DNA from: Centropus unirufus
Lineage: Eukaryota > Chordata > Aves > Cuculiformes > Centropidae
Direction: 5' to 3'
DNA: 64,000 bases
NCBI GenBank assembly: GCA_013397695.1
Contig: VYZI01000041.1
Location: 334,671 to 398,670 of the forward strand
Shown here: piece by piece, positions 1 through 12,600 of the stretch
Layout: the number at the start of each line of letters is the position of its first letter
Position numbering within the stretch: the stretch's first letter is position 1
Position numbers and translations under genes: made by a program
Notes under the pieces: model-generated
Seen by the model: only the letters and a program-made list of their open reading frames with translations
The model's database searches: none
Told to the model about the DNA's origin: nothing

Positions 1-1107
1 GTCCCTGATTTTCAGCCTTTTTCAGCATTGCATAGAATAAGAAAAAGCACCTTAGGAAAGCTGAATGTCTTGTGGGAAATTCTAAGAATCTGGCCTAATG
101 ATTGACAGTGGGATCAAAGGAAGTTTTACTGCTGACTTCAATTCAAGCAATGTTGAAGGACCCACAACTTACTGCATGGTATTGTTCAAAAGACAGAGCT
201 GACTGAGGGATTTTTTACTTCCTCTTATTTGAAAAGCACTTGCAATATAATGTGCTTGAATTGAGAGTCATGTAGCCACACTCATATCCACAGAGAAATA
301 TTTTATTAGTACTTTGAATAACAGTAAGGAACACTGGAATTTATCCATACTGCTTCTATATTTGCTGGGTGTACCTTGTTGACGTTGGCTGAATACATCC
401 CAAAACACAGCAGAAAGCACCATCTGTGTGTTAATGCTTGACCAATCTTGCTCCATTGCTCAATTATACAAGTCCCTACTACATATTCTTTATCACTACA
501 TTGTTCTATATTAAGCTAATCAATAACAATTATATCTCCTGAAGAAATTTCTTTAATTATTATATGTAGAATGTAGATCCAATAATACCTTATACAGTAT
601 TGATGAGTTTTATTAATTGCAAGTTAAGAGATAATAATTTTAAGAAAATTGAGGGGGGGTGATTCATCCAAGTCTTGCCAGGAAGAAGAAATGCAATGGG
701 AAAAATATGATCTTTAATGTGCACCACAAAGTATGCAGCTGGGAAGTTTATAATACTTAAATATGTATTTATTGTAATATGTTTGTTATACGTGTATTTC
801 TCTTTCAGTTCCAGATATATCACAGGAAGAAGTCAGAGTTCAATCTCCTTGTAATATTAAGATGAAATTCAGCTCAGCCTATTAGTTATAAAGGCCCTTG
901 GGCTGATATCAGATGCACAGCCAGAAGAAAATGGTTTCACAGCCAAGTTTAGGTGTAACCCAAGATTGAAGAAAACTACCAAGAATCTATTCAATTCAGA
1001 TTTAAACTTTCATCATGGAATTTTTTTTAGAAATTCCAGTGTCATGAGTTTCCTAGTTCCCTGGGCTGTCTCTCCTTTGAAGAAAGCAAAATGGAAAACA
1101 ATCTTAC
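1..1107 (-). other. COL5A2: COL5A2 intron 2 (5' part, runs off the left edge)
   Basis: This is the start of intron 2, read on the minus strand from the GTAAGA donor at 1107..1102 leftwards. The next exon should start the Gly-X-Y part of the N-propeptide and lies outside the window. No open frame here resembles collagen and I recognise no interspersed repeat. The only minor feature is a G7 run near 653. Confidence 0.85.
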
Positions 1108-1332
1108 CAATGGTGGAGTCAAATTCACGTGTTGTGTGGGGGCACACCTGACAGCACTCCCCCGGGGGCACCTGTGGGTTCTCACACTCCAGCACATCTT
1201 GACACTGGATTTCATCGCAAAGAATAGCTCCGTTGTCACAGACGCAAATTTGGCACGGTGAGGGTTTCCAAATATCCCTGTTCAAGTACATCTGGCCATT
1301 CTGGGTGCAGGCTATTTCTTCAACGTCTTCTC
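1108..1332 (-). CDS. COL5A2: COL5A2 exon 2: von Willebrand factor C domain of procollagen alpha-2(V)
   Basis: The exon is 225 nt (75 codons), phase 1 on both sides. It starts after a CCCAG acceptor (AG at 1334..1333) and ends at ATTG|GTAAGA. The product begins with an acidic EDVEE stretch followed by a full VWC domain starting at IACTQNGQMYLNRDIWK. Ten cysteines are visible, including the diagnostic CQICVC (CxxCxC) and ECCQVC (CCxxC) motifs. In fibrillar procollagens this module sits in the N-propeptide, is secreted, and is thought to bind growth factors of the BMP/TGF-beta type. Collagen V alpha-2 assembles with alpha-1(V) chains and controls the diameter of collagen I fibrils. The sequence is much closer to COL5A2 than to the neighbouring paralogue COL3A1, which has a different run before WKP. 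Joined to exon 1 the frame is open. The helix exons lie past the left edge, so only this domain is seen. No internal damage is visible. Confidence 0.94.
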
Positions 1333-1350
1333 CTGGGATAGTACAGAGAA
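1333..1350 (-). other. COL5A2: Splice acceptor of COL5A2 exon 2
   Basis: Read on the minus strand, a short pyrimidine-rich stretch ending in CTATCCCAG directly precedes exon 2. Cutting after AG at 1333 leaves two bases (GA) that complete the glycine codon begun by the last G of exon 1. This restores DGGEDVEEIAC. Confidence 0.85.
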
Positions 1351-4300
1351 TACGCAACACATTTTCCAACTATGAAATCAAAGGAGGAGTAGGTCTGCAC
1401 AAAGAAAGAGCGTATCTGTAGGCAAGAAGCAGCGTCACATACACCAAAAAAAAACAGTCCACCAGTGCAGCTGACATTGATATTAAGAACTTTTACATAT
1501 CAGTCACCTTAAATGTCTGTCTTATTTTACCACTTCATTTCTTGATCGGTAAAACAGTATCATCCTGGGGTGCTCAAATACATCACAGTATAAAATGAAC
1601 AATCTCTGGATGTCACTCTGCCCAGAGGGGTACTGACCCATTTATTAAAGTCTTGGTGTAAGGTAATACCAACATGGAGAATCAAATCTTGCAGTCAGAC
1701 AGTCACTGTCCAGTGACAAAAGCCGCTTCCATTGCAAGGGTACTTGGAGCAGTGACTCCAGCTGAGTGGAAAGAAGCTACTCAAAATACTTATTTTGCTC
1801 AGTTTTTATAATCCAGGTGGTAACAGACCTATGTGATCACACCAGCACATGCATAAGTTATTGCTACGGACAAATATTTACTACATACAAGATACCTCTT
1901 AAATATTTTAATTGTATTTGAAAGACTGTCCCATGTGGCTATTTACACAGGAACAGCATTGACTGACTATATGCAACAGTCCTATCAGTTCATATATTCA
2001 CGCAACTGGACAGAAGCCATTCTATTTAATCAAAGTTGCATATGTAAATTCTACCTCCATTTACAGCAGATTTACCCTCCCTCATCTTAGTACTATTAGT
2101 TTTCTTTTCTTGCCTTAAATTTCAATTTAAAATAAATTTCTTAGTAATTATTTAGAAATAATGCACTATGCATTTTGCTCTTTTGTCTCCAGCCTATCTA
2201 CCAAGGCAGAACAACTTCTCTAGGTTGAATTTACAACTTAGAAATTTCAAAAACTTCCCCATTTGGCTGATGGCACCGTTTAAGGGGACATAATCACTTA
2301 TTTAAGTACTGTTCCATCCCTATTTAAACCCAAACCTTTGTTTTCTTCCTATTCTGCGGACAAATGATCCAAATATCTGTTTTGGGTTTTTTTTAATCAT
2401 GGATACATCTCACTAATCCACCCTAAAAATAAAATATATCTAATAAAGAATTAAAAAGTCAAATGGAAACTTTTTCTTTTTGGAATCCAACATTATTCAG
2501 AATGCTCTATCAGCAAAGAAAAAAAGAAATTTTTTTGCCTTGGCCCAATGAATCCTTGAATATTTCATCCTGTAAAGGAACACAAGTGCCCACAAAAGCA
2601 ATGAACTGTTCCCAGGCCATCCCTAGACAATGGGTAACAAACCTACAAACCAAGAACCCAGAGTCAAGATGGCCTCTGAGTAGTATACAAAAAACCTGTC
2701 ACACACAGTTCAGAACAATGACCCCTGGGATGCTGTAAAAAAATTCCTATAAAAAAAGTCTTTCAAACTGGGTTATCCAGTTAGAAGAATTACTTGAAAA
2801 TTGCCAAACAGCCCTAATTTATAACTGATAGAAGACTGGGAATACGGGCAATTTTATTTATATATTGGATACATCCTGTTAGTCAAAGATCGCAACCCCT
2901 GTTTTTTTTAATAAAGCCTGTTATTAGTATAAAAATTAACAGCTCTAAGCACCAGGACATTATCAATTTCTATGCATTTACATTCTAATTTAAAACAGAT
3001 GTAAACAGAAATTACAAATAAATAGGAACAGATTTGGGATTTCAGCTTCGTGCTTTAAATCAAGTCCAGTTACTCAGTGTGAAAGCTCAGAGAAGCATAG
3101 CAGATGTGTCATTAACTGTTGCCTGCCACCACTAACTTCTTCAGCTTTCTAAAAGAAAATGTAATCCAAATTAATTCCAAGTCAACTATTCTCTTCAATC
3201 AATTTATCATACCAACTGACAAAAACACTTGAACGGGTGTTGCAGACGCTCAGGAGGAAATGTTTTAAGTGTGAAGTAAAGACATTAACCAAGTGCACTG
3301 TACAGTCCATTTATGACCCTGAGAATAATTTTCCTAACTGCAGATCGTATTTTGGAAAGCACTCGTCTAGCTTCTCCCTTGTGTGCATGATGTAATGTGC
3401 TTGTCTGACATACTTAGCCTTTTCCCCCCAGATGTCCAGCATATGGTCTGTCTTCCTTAATGTATCGCCCACAGAACTAGTCATGCTGTTCAGAAATACA
3501 GCATTTTGCATAAATGAAATTTCTAAGTTACCAAGACCAAAGCCAGCATTCTGTCAGAACTTCAAAAAACCACATAGCAACTGCTTTGACAAACCAGAGC
3601 TGAGCCAGATTGTGACTAGCTTCTGCCTCAGTTCAGCTCAACAGCTGAGAAACAAGCAGACAAAGGCATGGGCAAAAAAGCATGTACCAGCTTCTGGAAG
3701 TGTATTAAGAAATCTGTTTCCCTTCTAGATTGCAGATGTGCTGATAACAAAACAAGAAACCCAAACAAACAAAAAAAAAAACCACCCCGCAATACTGGCG
3801 GAAAACACATTGTTAATTTTAAACCTCCAGGCCACATTTGATGCTTTTAGTTTTTATTTCTGATATGACTGCATTACACTGACAGAGTAACCTGAAAAGA
3901 GCAGCTATTTCAAAGCCAAATCACCCCACAAGCCCATTTTAATCTCAGGTCTGAACTGCAGGCATGTTATCCATCAATGCACAGACCAGGAAAGCAGCAA
4001 AGAACTGTTCTACCATCCTTCCTGGTTTGGAAATCTGAAGTAATTGAAAATTAATTTCAAAGCAATCTGCAAATATAAGGTATAAGAAATATACTATGAT
4101 AAATTAAGGACTTATTCTTGCCCAAAGGACCTTCGTGAAAGAGGATTTCAATGAAAAGCATGATGAGTACAATGCAAATATTTTTCTGCTGTATATTAAT
4201 CTGTTGCAGTATCACTTTTGCTATTTGAGAGCTATTTGATCAGAAGCCAAACAGTTATAGCTAATATACTATATCATCATACTCGGACACTACACATCAA

Positions 4301-7300
4301 CAGTTTGGAAGTAAAAATCACATTATGCACTGATACACCCAGGCCCAGTTTTACATCAGTACTGGAATTGTAGTATTGATGGAAGGGGACCCCATCCCAG
4401 CCACTAGATGGCTGTCAGAGCCCACCTACCATCGCAAGCAAGGGTCAAAGAAATTTATGCACAGTAAAGGTACCCAGGGCACAGTCTACTTTGGGCATCT
4501 TATGCTCAGCTTTTTTTCCTTTCCTCAAGGTCAATTTCTCTCCTCAACAAGGCAGCAATAGGACAAGTGCTTTAAGACAGCATATAAAATCATTTCAATA
4601 TTGCACTACCAGCTATACATAATATTGAAAGCAACAGCTGAAAAAATACTGCTGCTTGGCTCACTGTTTAAAGTTGCTTCACATTATTATACTCTTATTC
4701 CTATCATTGCCTTCTGGTTTACTTCTTGCACATGAATAAGGGAACTATGGCCTGGAAGCAAGAACCTGCAAAAGCTTCCCCAAAGCACCAGACTGTACTC
4801 TCCTGTTCTCTGTTTCTGTTTACAGACAACCTAATAGAGAAGCAGTCAACCACCATTACCTCAGCTAAAGAGATGGCAGGGATATGATGGAAGGGAATAC
4901 ATCTCTCACTGCCCTACTTAGGAAAAAAATGGTTTGAGCGAACTTGTAGATATATAGGTTATCTGCAGATATCAACAACTTTGGTTCATAGATTAAATAA
5001 GAGAAAGAAAAGGCTTAGACAGCAAAGTAGCTCCATTTTGTTGCATTTTTACTAGTCTTACCAATGTGGTAATAAAAGGATCCTAAAGGCTGATAGACTT
5101 ATAGCAGTTAGAGAACATAGTCCAATAAAAGCAAAAAAGGTGGTTATTGGTATTGAAAGCAGTCTGCCAGTTTTAGGCTTTCTTCTGTCAAGAAGGACTT
5201 CTTGACACATACCCTAACCAAACCTTTTGGTTTGTTTTTTTCAGGCTTTTACATTGCCTAACATAAAATGACTACAACAGAAGTGGTATGTTTATTGAAA
5301 GAAAAAGCACTGGAAATGAAACAGCCTATGCGCATAACTACTCGGTCTCTCAGTCATCCTGATGCTACTTTGTGAAAAGTGTAAGAAACATAAGACTACT
5401 TAGATACAGTGTTTTCAACTTAAAAAAATTGCTAGAATATGAAAATACTAATTTCAGGTTATGAATTACAAAATTTAATACTGCTAACTCACAAAGTAAA
5501 GGTGCAGAAGTAAATCAAAGTGAAAGATGATACAGTCTAACAATCATTTTGCAGATGTACTGTTGTGCATGTGTACAGACTGCCAAGAAAGGGATGAGAG
5601 TAGCTTGGTGTTAAGCATCTTTATTTGTCAGCCCGTTGCAACAATAATGTAGAGCTTGATCCAATTCACGTTAAATCAATGGAAAAACCCTCTCCTTTAC
5701 TCCAATAAGAACCAGCCTGCCTGTTTTGTTTATCTTTTGGTAAGATTTTTTGAGTGGCAATGAAGTATTATCCAAATTACCGTGCTGTGCACATTATAAT
5801 GTAAACACCAATTGTTTTGAAAATCAGATACTTTTCAGGAGTGCTGATCATTTGTTGCACATAAAAAATCTTGTTAATGATGATAAGCATACAGTTTACA
5901 TAAGTATTATTACATACATGAGGATGAACCTGTAATCCTTTACCAATAAAGAAATGAACTGATTCACAACTCACTTAGGAAATACTTTATCATCAAAATG
6001 AAACAAAATTTGTTTTCAGGCATTTCCATTCGGGATACATCATACATCTCAGTAAGCGTTAGAAAACAGCTACAGTACAACAATGCACTTAAATCCAAAT
6101 AACCCAGCATTCTTTTGGAAACACTGACTACTAATAAGCCCTGTATCACATTGTTAATTCACTAAGAGTCACAGGATATGAATGTACTCTTGGTGCCTTC
6201 AAATTTAGCTCAAGTTTCCCTGAATAGACAGCAGTATAAGCAATGAATCGCATGTACAGTTCAAGAGTATCATGCTGAGGATTTTTCATTACAGGACTGT
6301 CTAGAAGTTTAACTGGCACAAACATTCATTGGTCTAAAATATGACTTTCTCACAGCCTGTAGCTCTCTGTTGTTATATGCCAGTGGAAGGCCTGGATGAA
6401 CATTTTGCTTTGGATTTCCTCTATGGTTTCCTGAGGAAACTGGGTTAATGCGATCCTATGGGCTGTACTGTGACATCTGTGTTCCCAAGCCCAAGTTTGA
6501 CTGAGACCTTTTGAGAGACAAGGTCACTAAGATAACTGTGCTCCAGCAAATTTTCTGAATGTGTACACTTGGAGAGAGAAGCAAGTTCTAACACAGTGCT
6601 TTCAGGAGTGCATACAGGTACACAAACCAGTAGGAAACAGAATTGTTTCTTAGGAAAATAAGTCAGGTTTTTAATTCATCCTGCAGAGTTCCTGCTTTAA
6701 AAATCCTAGAGGATAACTTGTAAAGTTGGCAACAAGTGTTTTTAAAAGCATTTCACAGATTAAATACACTGAATGGTCTCAATTCCAAATGAATTTTCAA
6801 TGTGATTGCAGGAGTCAACCCTTTAGACAAGAATTTACAACTCTTTGCGACTTGCTTCAGAAGCAGAAAAGTCCCAGTATATTCTAAATGATGCAGATAA
6901 TTTAAAAACATATATTTTAGGACTGGAAAATTACAGACTCAACTGTTTTTCGTCCAGAGTCCACAAATAACTATGAATTAATATTGATAAGTATCAAGGT
7001 GCGGGTTTAACTCCAAAGCAGAGACTTAATTGCTATAGCAGTTAACAAAAGCCTTACTAAGGACATACACTTTGCAGATGACCAGTTGCTACTGACCCGG
7101 AACCAAGAGAAAAGAATTCACACTCTGAGATTCATCAGCCAAGAAAATCCAATTTTCAAGCTTTGAACAACAGTCCAGAGGCAGAAAGCAAAAAGACATT
7201 CCTTGACTTGGGAGAAGAAGTAATTTCCCAGGTAAGGGGCTCTCTGAGTGTGTTCTGTCAACTGGGTTTTGTCTCCTACAGAAAATTGTACCAAAATAAA

Positions 7301-8398
7301 TAATTTCGTTTTCAACTCAGCACTGGGATTCCAGATTTGACTGAATAGAGAAAAATGGAAAGGAAAAACTGTGTCTAAGTTACAGCTAGACTCACCTGAA
7401 TTAATCTTGAATTTATATCCAGAATACACAATGGTTTCTCTACTGTTTTCTTACCTGGATGAAAAAAATACTATCCTACATTTGAGTTTGTAGTACATAT
7501 TTCCCCAGCTCACAGATTCATGTATTTATGTCTCTGTCAGTGCAACTAAGAGTGTTGTTTGTCTTTTTGCTGTGGATAAAGTTAATTCCACCACAGAACA
7601 ATAAAAAACAATGGCTTTATTACAAGATTCAACACACACTAGATACAAATGCAGAATATACTGGGATGTGTTCCAGTAAAAAACATTTCTCCCGCCAGTC
7701 CCACAGCACTATCCAATGTTCATCATACAGTTCAGTTCCCCAAGACCATATAATGTTGTATCTGCATATTAATGTCACTGTTCCCGAGCTACTGAAGAAG
7801 GCCCAACCCTTCTAAACATCCCATCTTATGCTACAGATTAGGTAGGGAACTGTGCAGCAGCGACACTTTGCTGAGAGATTGGTCAGGCTGATCATTTTCT
7901 GTTGGTTACACCACAGTTGGGATCTGCATAAATTGACCACATTTAACTAAACAAATTCACTAGAGTTATTGCATGTTGGATGCAAATATGTTTTTACTTT
8001 GCTTTCCTCTGTTTTTACTTTAGTTCACATATAGAATGGCTGGACATGTTACCTAGTGCCTGCAGGGTGAAGTTTGAAGAGCCTGATCTGCCAGCAGCAC
8101 TTATACAAATACTCACAGATGACAGCAACCAAGCTTCAAGCATACAGTGGGAAATAAAATTACTTCCAAGTGTCTAAGCCTGCACAAAGATTGTAATAGG
8201 GAGGCATTCAGGGCATGCCTGAGAAAACACTGTTGCAGATTTCAGCAGTTGGAGCAAATCAGGCAAAAGGTAGAGTCAGTAGCTGAAGTCCATATGGCAA
8301 AAATGCCCTGCCTGGACTTATGTCATGAAAGATAGCTACAGTGAAGTCAGTTTAGTGATAGACACCTGTAAAGAGTACTTATTGTACTCTTATATTAT
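1351..8398. other. Intronic stretch without recognised features
   Basis: This is ordinary AT-rich non-coding sequence. A C/A-rich simple stretch with an A11 run lies at about 3748..3783. The longest open frames are under 105 codons and resemble nothing I know. I see no CR1 hallmark in it. Confidence 0.6.
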
Positions 8399-8608
8399 NN
8401 NNNNNNNNNNNNNNNNNNNNNNNNNNNNNNNNNNNNNNNNNNNNNNNNNNNNNNNNNNNNNNNNNNNNNNNNNNNNNNNNNNNNNNNNNNNNNNNNNNNN
8501 NNNNNNNNNNNNNNNNNNNNNNNNNNNNNNNNNNNNNNNNNNNNNNNNNNNNNNNNNNNNNNNNNNNNNNNNNNNNNNNNNNNNNNNNNNNNNNNNNNNN
8601 NNNNNNNN
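8399..8608. other. Assembly gap (210 N)
   Basis: A run of 210 unknown bases within intron 1. Apparent open frames that cross it are artefacts of translating N. Confidence 1.
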
Positions 8609-8869
8609 TTGTGATTTCAAAAGAGGCTTAAGGCAATAGAGAACATTTGTTTTTCTAAGCAAAGTGTTGGAGCACATTCTTGACTCCAGGCTGACATTTT
8701 AAAGTGGAATCTCCTTCATTTGCCTGAAGACAAGCTCATGCCACAGGAACTGCAGTTCCTTTTGATGGAGACCTTACAAAGAGAACATGCTGCAAGAGCA
8801 TGTCACTCTGGAAGCAGACTAGGGCTCAGCACTGCTTAACACACTTAAGTATGGCAATACAGGCATTAT

Positions 8870-8896
8870 CTTTTTAATTAAAAGAGAATTAAAAAG
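8870..8896. repeat. Inverted repeat, 10-bp arms
   Basis: CTTTTTAATT (8870..8879) and its exact reverse complement AATTAAAAAG (8887..8896) are separated by 7 bases. It is AT-rich and could easily arise by chance. Confidence 0.7.
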
Positions 8897-9389
8897 GCCA
8901 TTAACACATTTCCCAAAATATAAAAGGCTTCATTTAGGAAGCAACTATGCCAAGATAGTGGGAATTCTGCCCAACCTGCCACTACTACAAATTAAAACAA
9001 ATCTTATCAGGACATAAGAAACTGTGCCTAATGTATTTAAACCTAAACCTAAAATAACAAGATCACAAAGAAAATGTAATATTCTTCTGTTGTCTACGTT
9101 GACTTGCTGTTCTGGAATCCATGAAAGTTTTATTTTGATCTTTCCAAAATCCACCCCTGGAGTGCTGTGCATCAATAAAGAAATAATGCATTTTGGCAAT
9201 GAAGAAAATATGCTTAGCGGCTTACTTTTGCCAGTATCAGCGAGACACAGTTTCCACTCACAGTACATGTGGATTCCTGTAGTAAACCTACTGGCAATTC
9301 ACTGGAAACCATCTTGGTTGTCCAGCCAGCCAGAAACCAACTGCCCAAGCAACAAGCCGTGCAAGGTGAGATTGCATTGTGATGGTCAG

Positions 9390-9660
9390 GCTCCAATAGA
9401 AGCATTTCTTGTTGGTTCCAACCTTGACCCATGAGGAATGCCATCATTGTCTAGCCACCAGCTGGATTTTAACTGTCAGCTATTACTCTGAACTCAATAG
9501 CTCCACAAAGTTTTCATTCACTTGTCCACCCATTCAGTCCCATATTGAATACTTCCCCAATTTGCCTATGGATGTGATGGAAGATGGCATCCAAAGCCTT
9601 GCTAAACTAAAGGTAAACATCATCCACTGCTCTTCCCTTGTAGAAGACAATCAGAAGTAA
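9390..9660 (-). mobile_element. Old CR1 LINE fragment (reverse-transcriptase region)
   Basis: On the plus strand this stretch parallels the reverse complement of the CR1 RT region at about 57000..57245 in this same window. The order of matches is kept: a 'ttgaccc(at)gaggaatgcca' block resembling the 'tgagccccggggaacacca' block; then 'ccagctggattt', identical in both; then 'tccaaagccttgctaaactaaa' against 'tcaaaggctttattgaagtcc'; then 'catccactgctcttccctt' against 'catccacagtctttccct'. All reading frames are broken. Divergence from the 57 kb copy is high, so this is an older CR1 subfamily or insertion. The edges are approximate. Confidence 0.72.
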
Positions 9661-12600
9661 CCAATTCAATGGCAAAGGGAAACTTCATTCATTAAATACA
9701 TAGCACTTTATTTCAGCCTGATCTTCTCCTCTCTGCACCCATCAATCCAAACTCTTCTAGCTTAATGCATGTTATAATATTCTTAGTCTAAGTGATCAAA
9801 TGACCATGCACTGTAAGAGGAACTGGTTTGCCTTCTGTGTTTTGTAGGATTTGGCTCGTTTGAAGTCATACTAAATATGTCTGGATATTCTTATTACATC
9901 TAAGAGAAACACACATGCTTCTGTCCAAACATCCTCATTCCTTGGAGCTATACACATCAAAGTTGCATAGAAACCTATCATTACACATTGCATTTTCAAC
10001 AATGTTTTTCTACACTGTGGTTTGCGAAGTGAACTCATGTAATCCCCTAAATGCGTCCTTCCTCACTGGCTAATACCACCCCCTTTTTCAACTAAAAATA
10101 AAGATTTGTAATTAGAAAGCATATTCGATTCCATAATTATAAATGCTTGCATTCCAACAGACTCAGTAGTTCAAAATGAAGTGAAAACTACCCAGTGCTT
10201 GGGTGGAGTAGGAAGGTATTGCTGGAAAGCTACATTCATAATATGTTGTTTCTAGAGCAAAACTATTCATTTGCTGAAACTCTGGGACTCTGAGAAATGA
10301 CCAGAGAGCAAGAAAGTCTGCAAAAATTCCAGGAACAAAGTCTGTTTCTTTTCTGCCACTATTACCTTTACCACACTTCAGACAGCTCAGTCAGCAGCTT
10401 GTGGTTAAAGATGACATGGAACAGGCTGTAGTAGCCCTTAGGGCATCCTAGCTTTTTTCTGCAGAGCATCAGGGATGAAGGTTATAAAGGAGCAGCCTAG
10501 CTTTAGGTGCAATCTAAAATCAATCACATGCACATGCATGAGGAATGGACAGCTATTTAAGTGTGTTTCAGCGCAAGACAGTAACTTTTACAAAAGATAA
10601 ACTTATTTACCCCTTGCAGGTACAGGAGCAATAAGCAGTTTCCTTCTTTCAGTGCCTAAAAATAACAATGTCAGTAAGTAACAAGTGAGAAAAGTTCACT
10701 TGGGTTGGGAATGAGAAAATCCTTGAGACTGAATATGAAAGACAATTAGCACTGGTGAGGAATGTTTCTACATTTTTATTGTGGTTTTTTTGTTGGAAAG
10801 CATTGAATTCCTGACATTCCAGGAGAGGTGCTTTTATTACATTCATCTACTTGAGAACTCTTCCTTCCATTTTCAGGTTGCTTGAAATTACCTATTTTAG
10901 CCAAGAAAACATTGGGGTTTGCTAGAGAGATCTTTATAACACATAAAAAAAAGCTTGTAAAAAAATAATAGATAGAAATCAAGTTAATGTTTTCATTGAC
11001 CTGACCAGATCTTTTATCATTACTGAGTCAGGAGATCTCTTCAAAGCTGCCTCAATTCACCCTGACTGTTTAGGGAAACCCCAGACCTTTGTAAGCAGCT
11101 TCCTCTCTGGCACAGACTGGTGGTTGTACACTGCAACTCACAAGATGTCTTCAAGTAGACTCACACATTTGCAGACCAACCTATTTTCATATAATTCCTA
11201 CTAGAAGAACAGAGACAAGCAGAAGACTGTTCCTTACTCCATTTTCAGAGTTGTGTAACTTCATTAAATTTAAGAAGGAAGTTAAAACAAATAACGATTT
11301 CTTATTTTGCCTCTTTTAATAGTGGGAAATGGTAACATTAAAAGGCACTGAATAAAGATTCAGTGTGAAAAAAGAATTATATATGCATATATATTCCTAT
11401 CTGGAGATTGTCTGTTGCTGCATTCTGCATTTGAAACAAAGTTAATTATTTCCTTTTCAACTTTGCATTGGTACTGTCCCACTTCTTCCTTCATACATAT
11501 TAAAAATTAGCATTAAAAAAGACACCGAACTAAAAAAAAAGTTTAAAAAGTGGTCATTTAGATGCATAACATTGATAAGTGTTCTTTAAAAAGATACATA
11601 CCATCCATTACTTTGCTCTCCTGCAGGATTATGGTTTCTGGGACAGAGGAAATTGAAAGGCTTTCCTGCAGGTCCTCCTGCCCTTATTCAATGGATATCC
11701 TTCCATACTTCAGAGATGAAGCATTATGAACTTTAGTCAGGCAAATAGTCCACATTAAAAATGTTTTGGATAAATTAAAATTCAAGTAGGGGTACATAGT
11801 TTAAAACAAACCAGCTGTCATCACCTCCAGCTACTGTTTGCTTTGAACTTTGCCTACTTTCTATTTCCCCTAGTTCCATCTTTCAAAACTCCTTTATCAC
11901 TTTCAGATCTTTTAAATTTTACCCTGCTATTGTTTATTTTATGAGTCCTTAAAATCCCTGGGGAGGCAGTATCCAAGTTACAAGAATATTTTTTTCTAAA
12001 ATAAAGCTCCATGACTACTAATATCTTTTTGCAGCAGTTAACTCTCACAGAGTTAGGAGTTGCAATCAGGTGCACAGAAATGCATGAAATACAGAAATGC
12101 TGTTCATTTTCCCTCATGTAAAAGAATGAAAATGAGAGAAACATCCATGCCTAAAGGATGCAACTAAGGCAGTAGTCTCGAGATAACTTCTGGGAAAAAA
12201 TTCAGGGTATGCTGGCACTCTAGTGTGACTATTCCCCATAGGTGGTGTAAATATTCAGTCTTTCATTACACTCAGGAATCTTTATAAACACGGGGAATCA
12301 TGACTTACAGTTGAGGTCTTATGTGACCAAACTCGGTATGGTCTTTGAAGTGAAAATTACCAACTAGAAGTCAGGAATCCTGCACATTACCTTTGACTGA
12401 GTTTAAAAGCAGAAACTATGTGTCCTAATTTATCTTAGAAATTACATGACAGTAGCACATACCCAGCTGAAAATAAAGGATTGCTTTTTTGTATTATTAT
12501 TTAGACTTTTGTACTATTATAAGACTTTGCAGACAGAGCCCCTGGCATCAGAAGATATCCATTAATATTAGTGAGCTTTAATCCCATGCAGAGCATTGCT

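Noticed and set aside
1108..1332. Assignment to COL3A1, the paralogue usually adjacent to COL5A2
   Set aside because: The residues around TQNGQMYLNRDIWK and the signal peptide ending in IKAQEEE fit COL5A2 and not COL3A1.
1333..1369. Codons MENVLRILCTIP upstream of exon 2 as an alternative start
   Set aside because: They lie in the intron ahead of the CCCAG acceptor and have no signal peptide. The spliced product with exon 1 explains the gene.
9024..9434. 136-codon open frame, plus strand
   Set aside because: No recognisable domain. It partly overlaps the old CR1 fragment in antisense and has ordinary intron composition.
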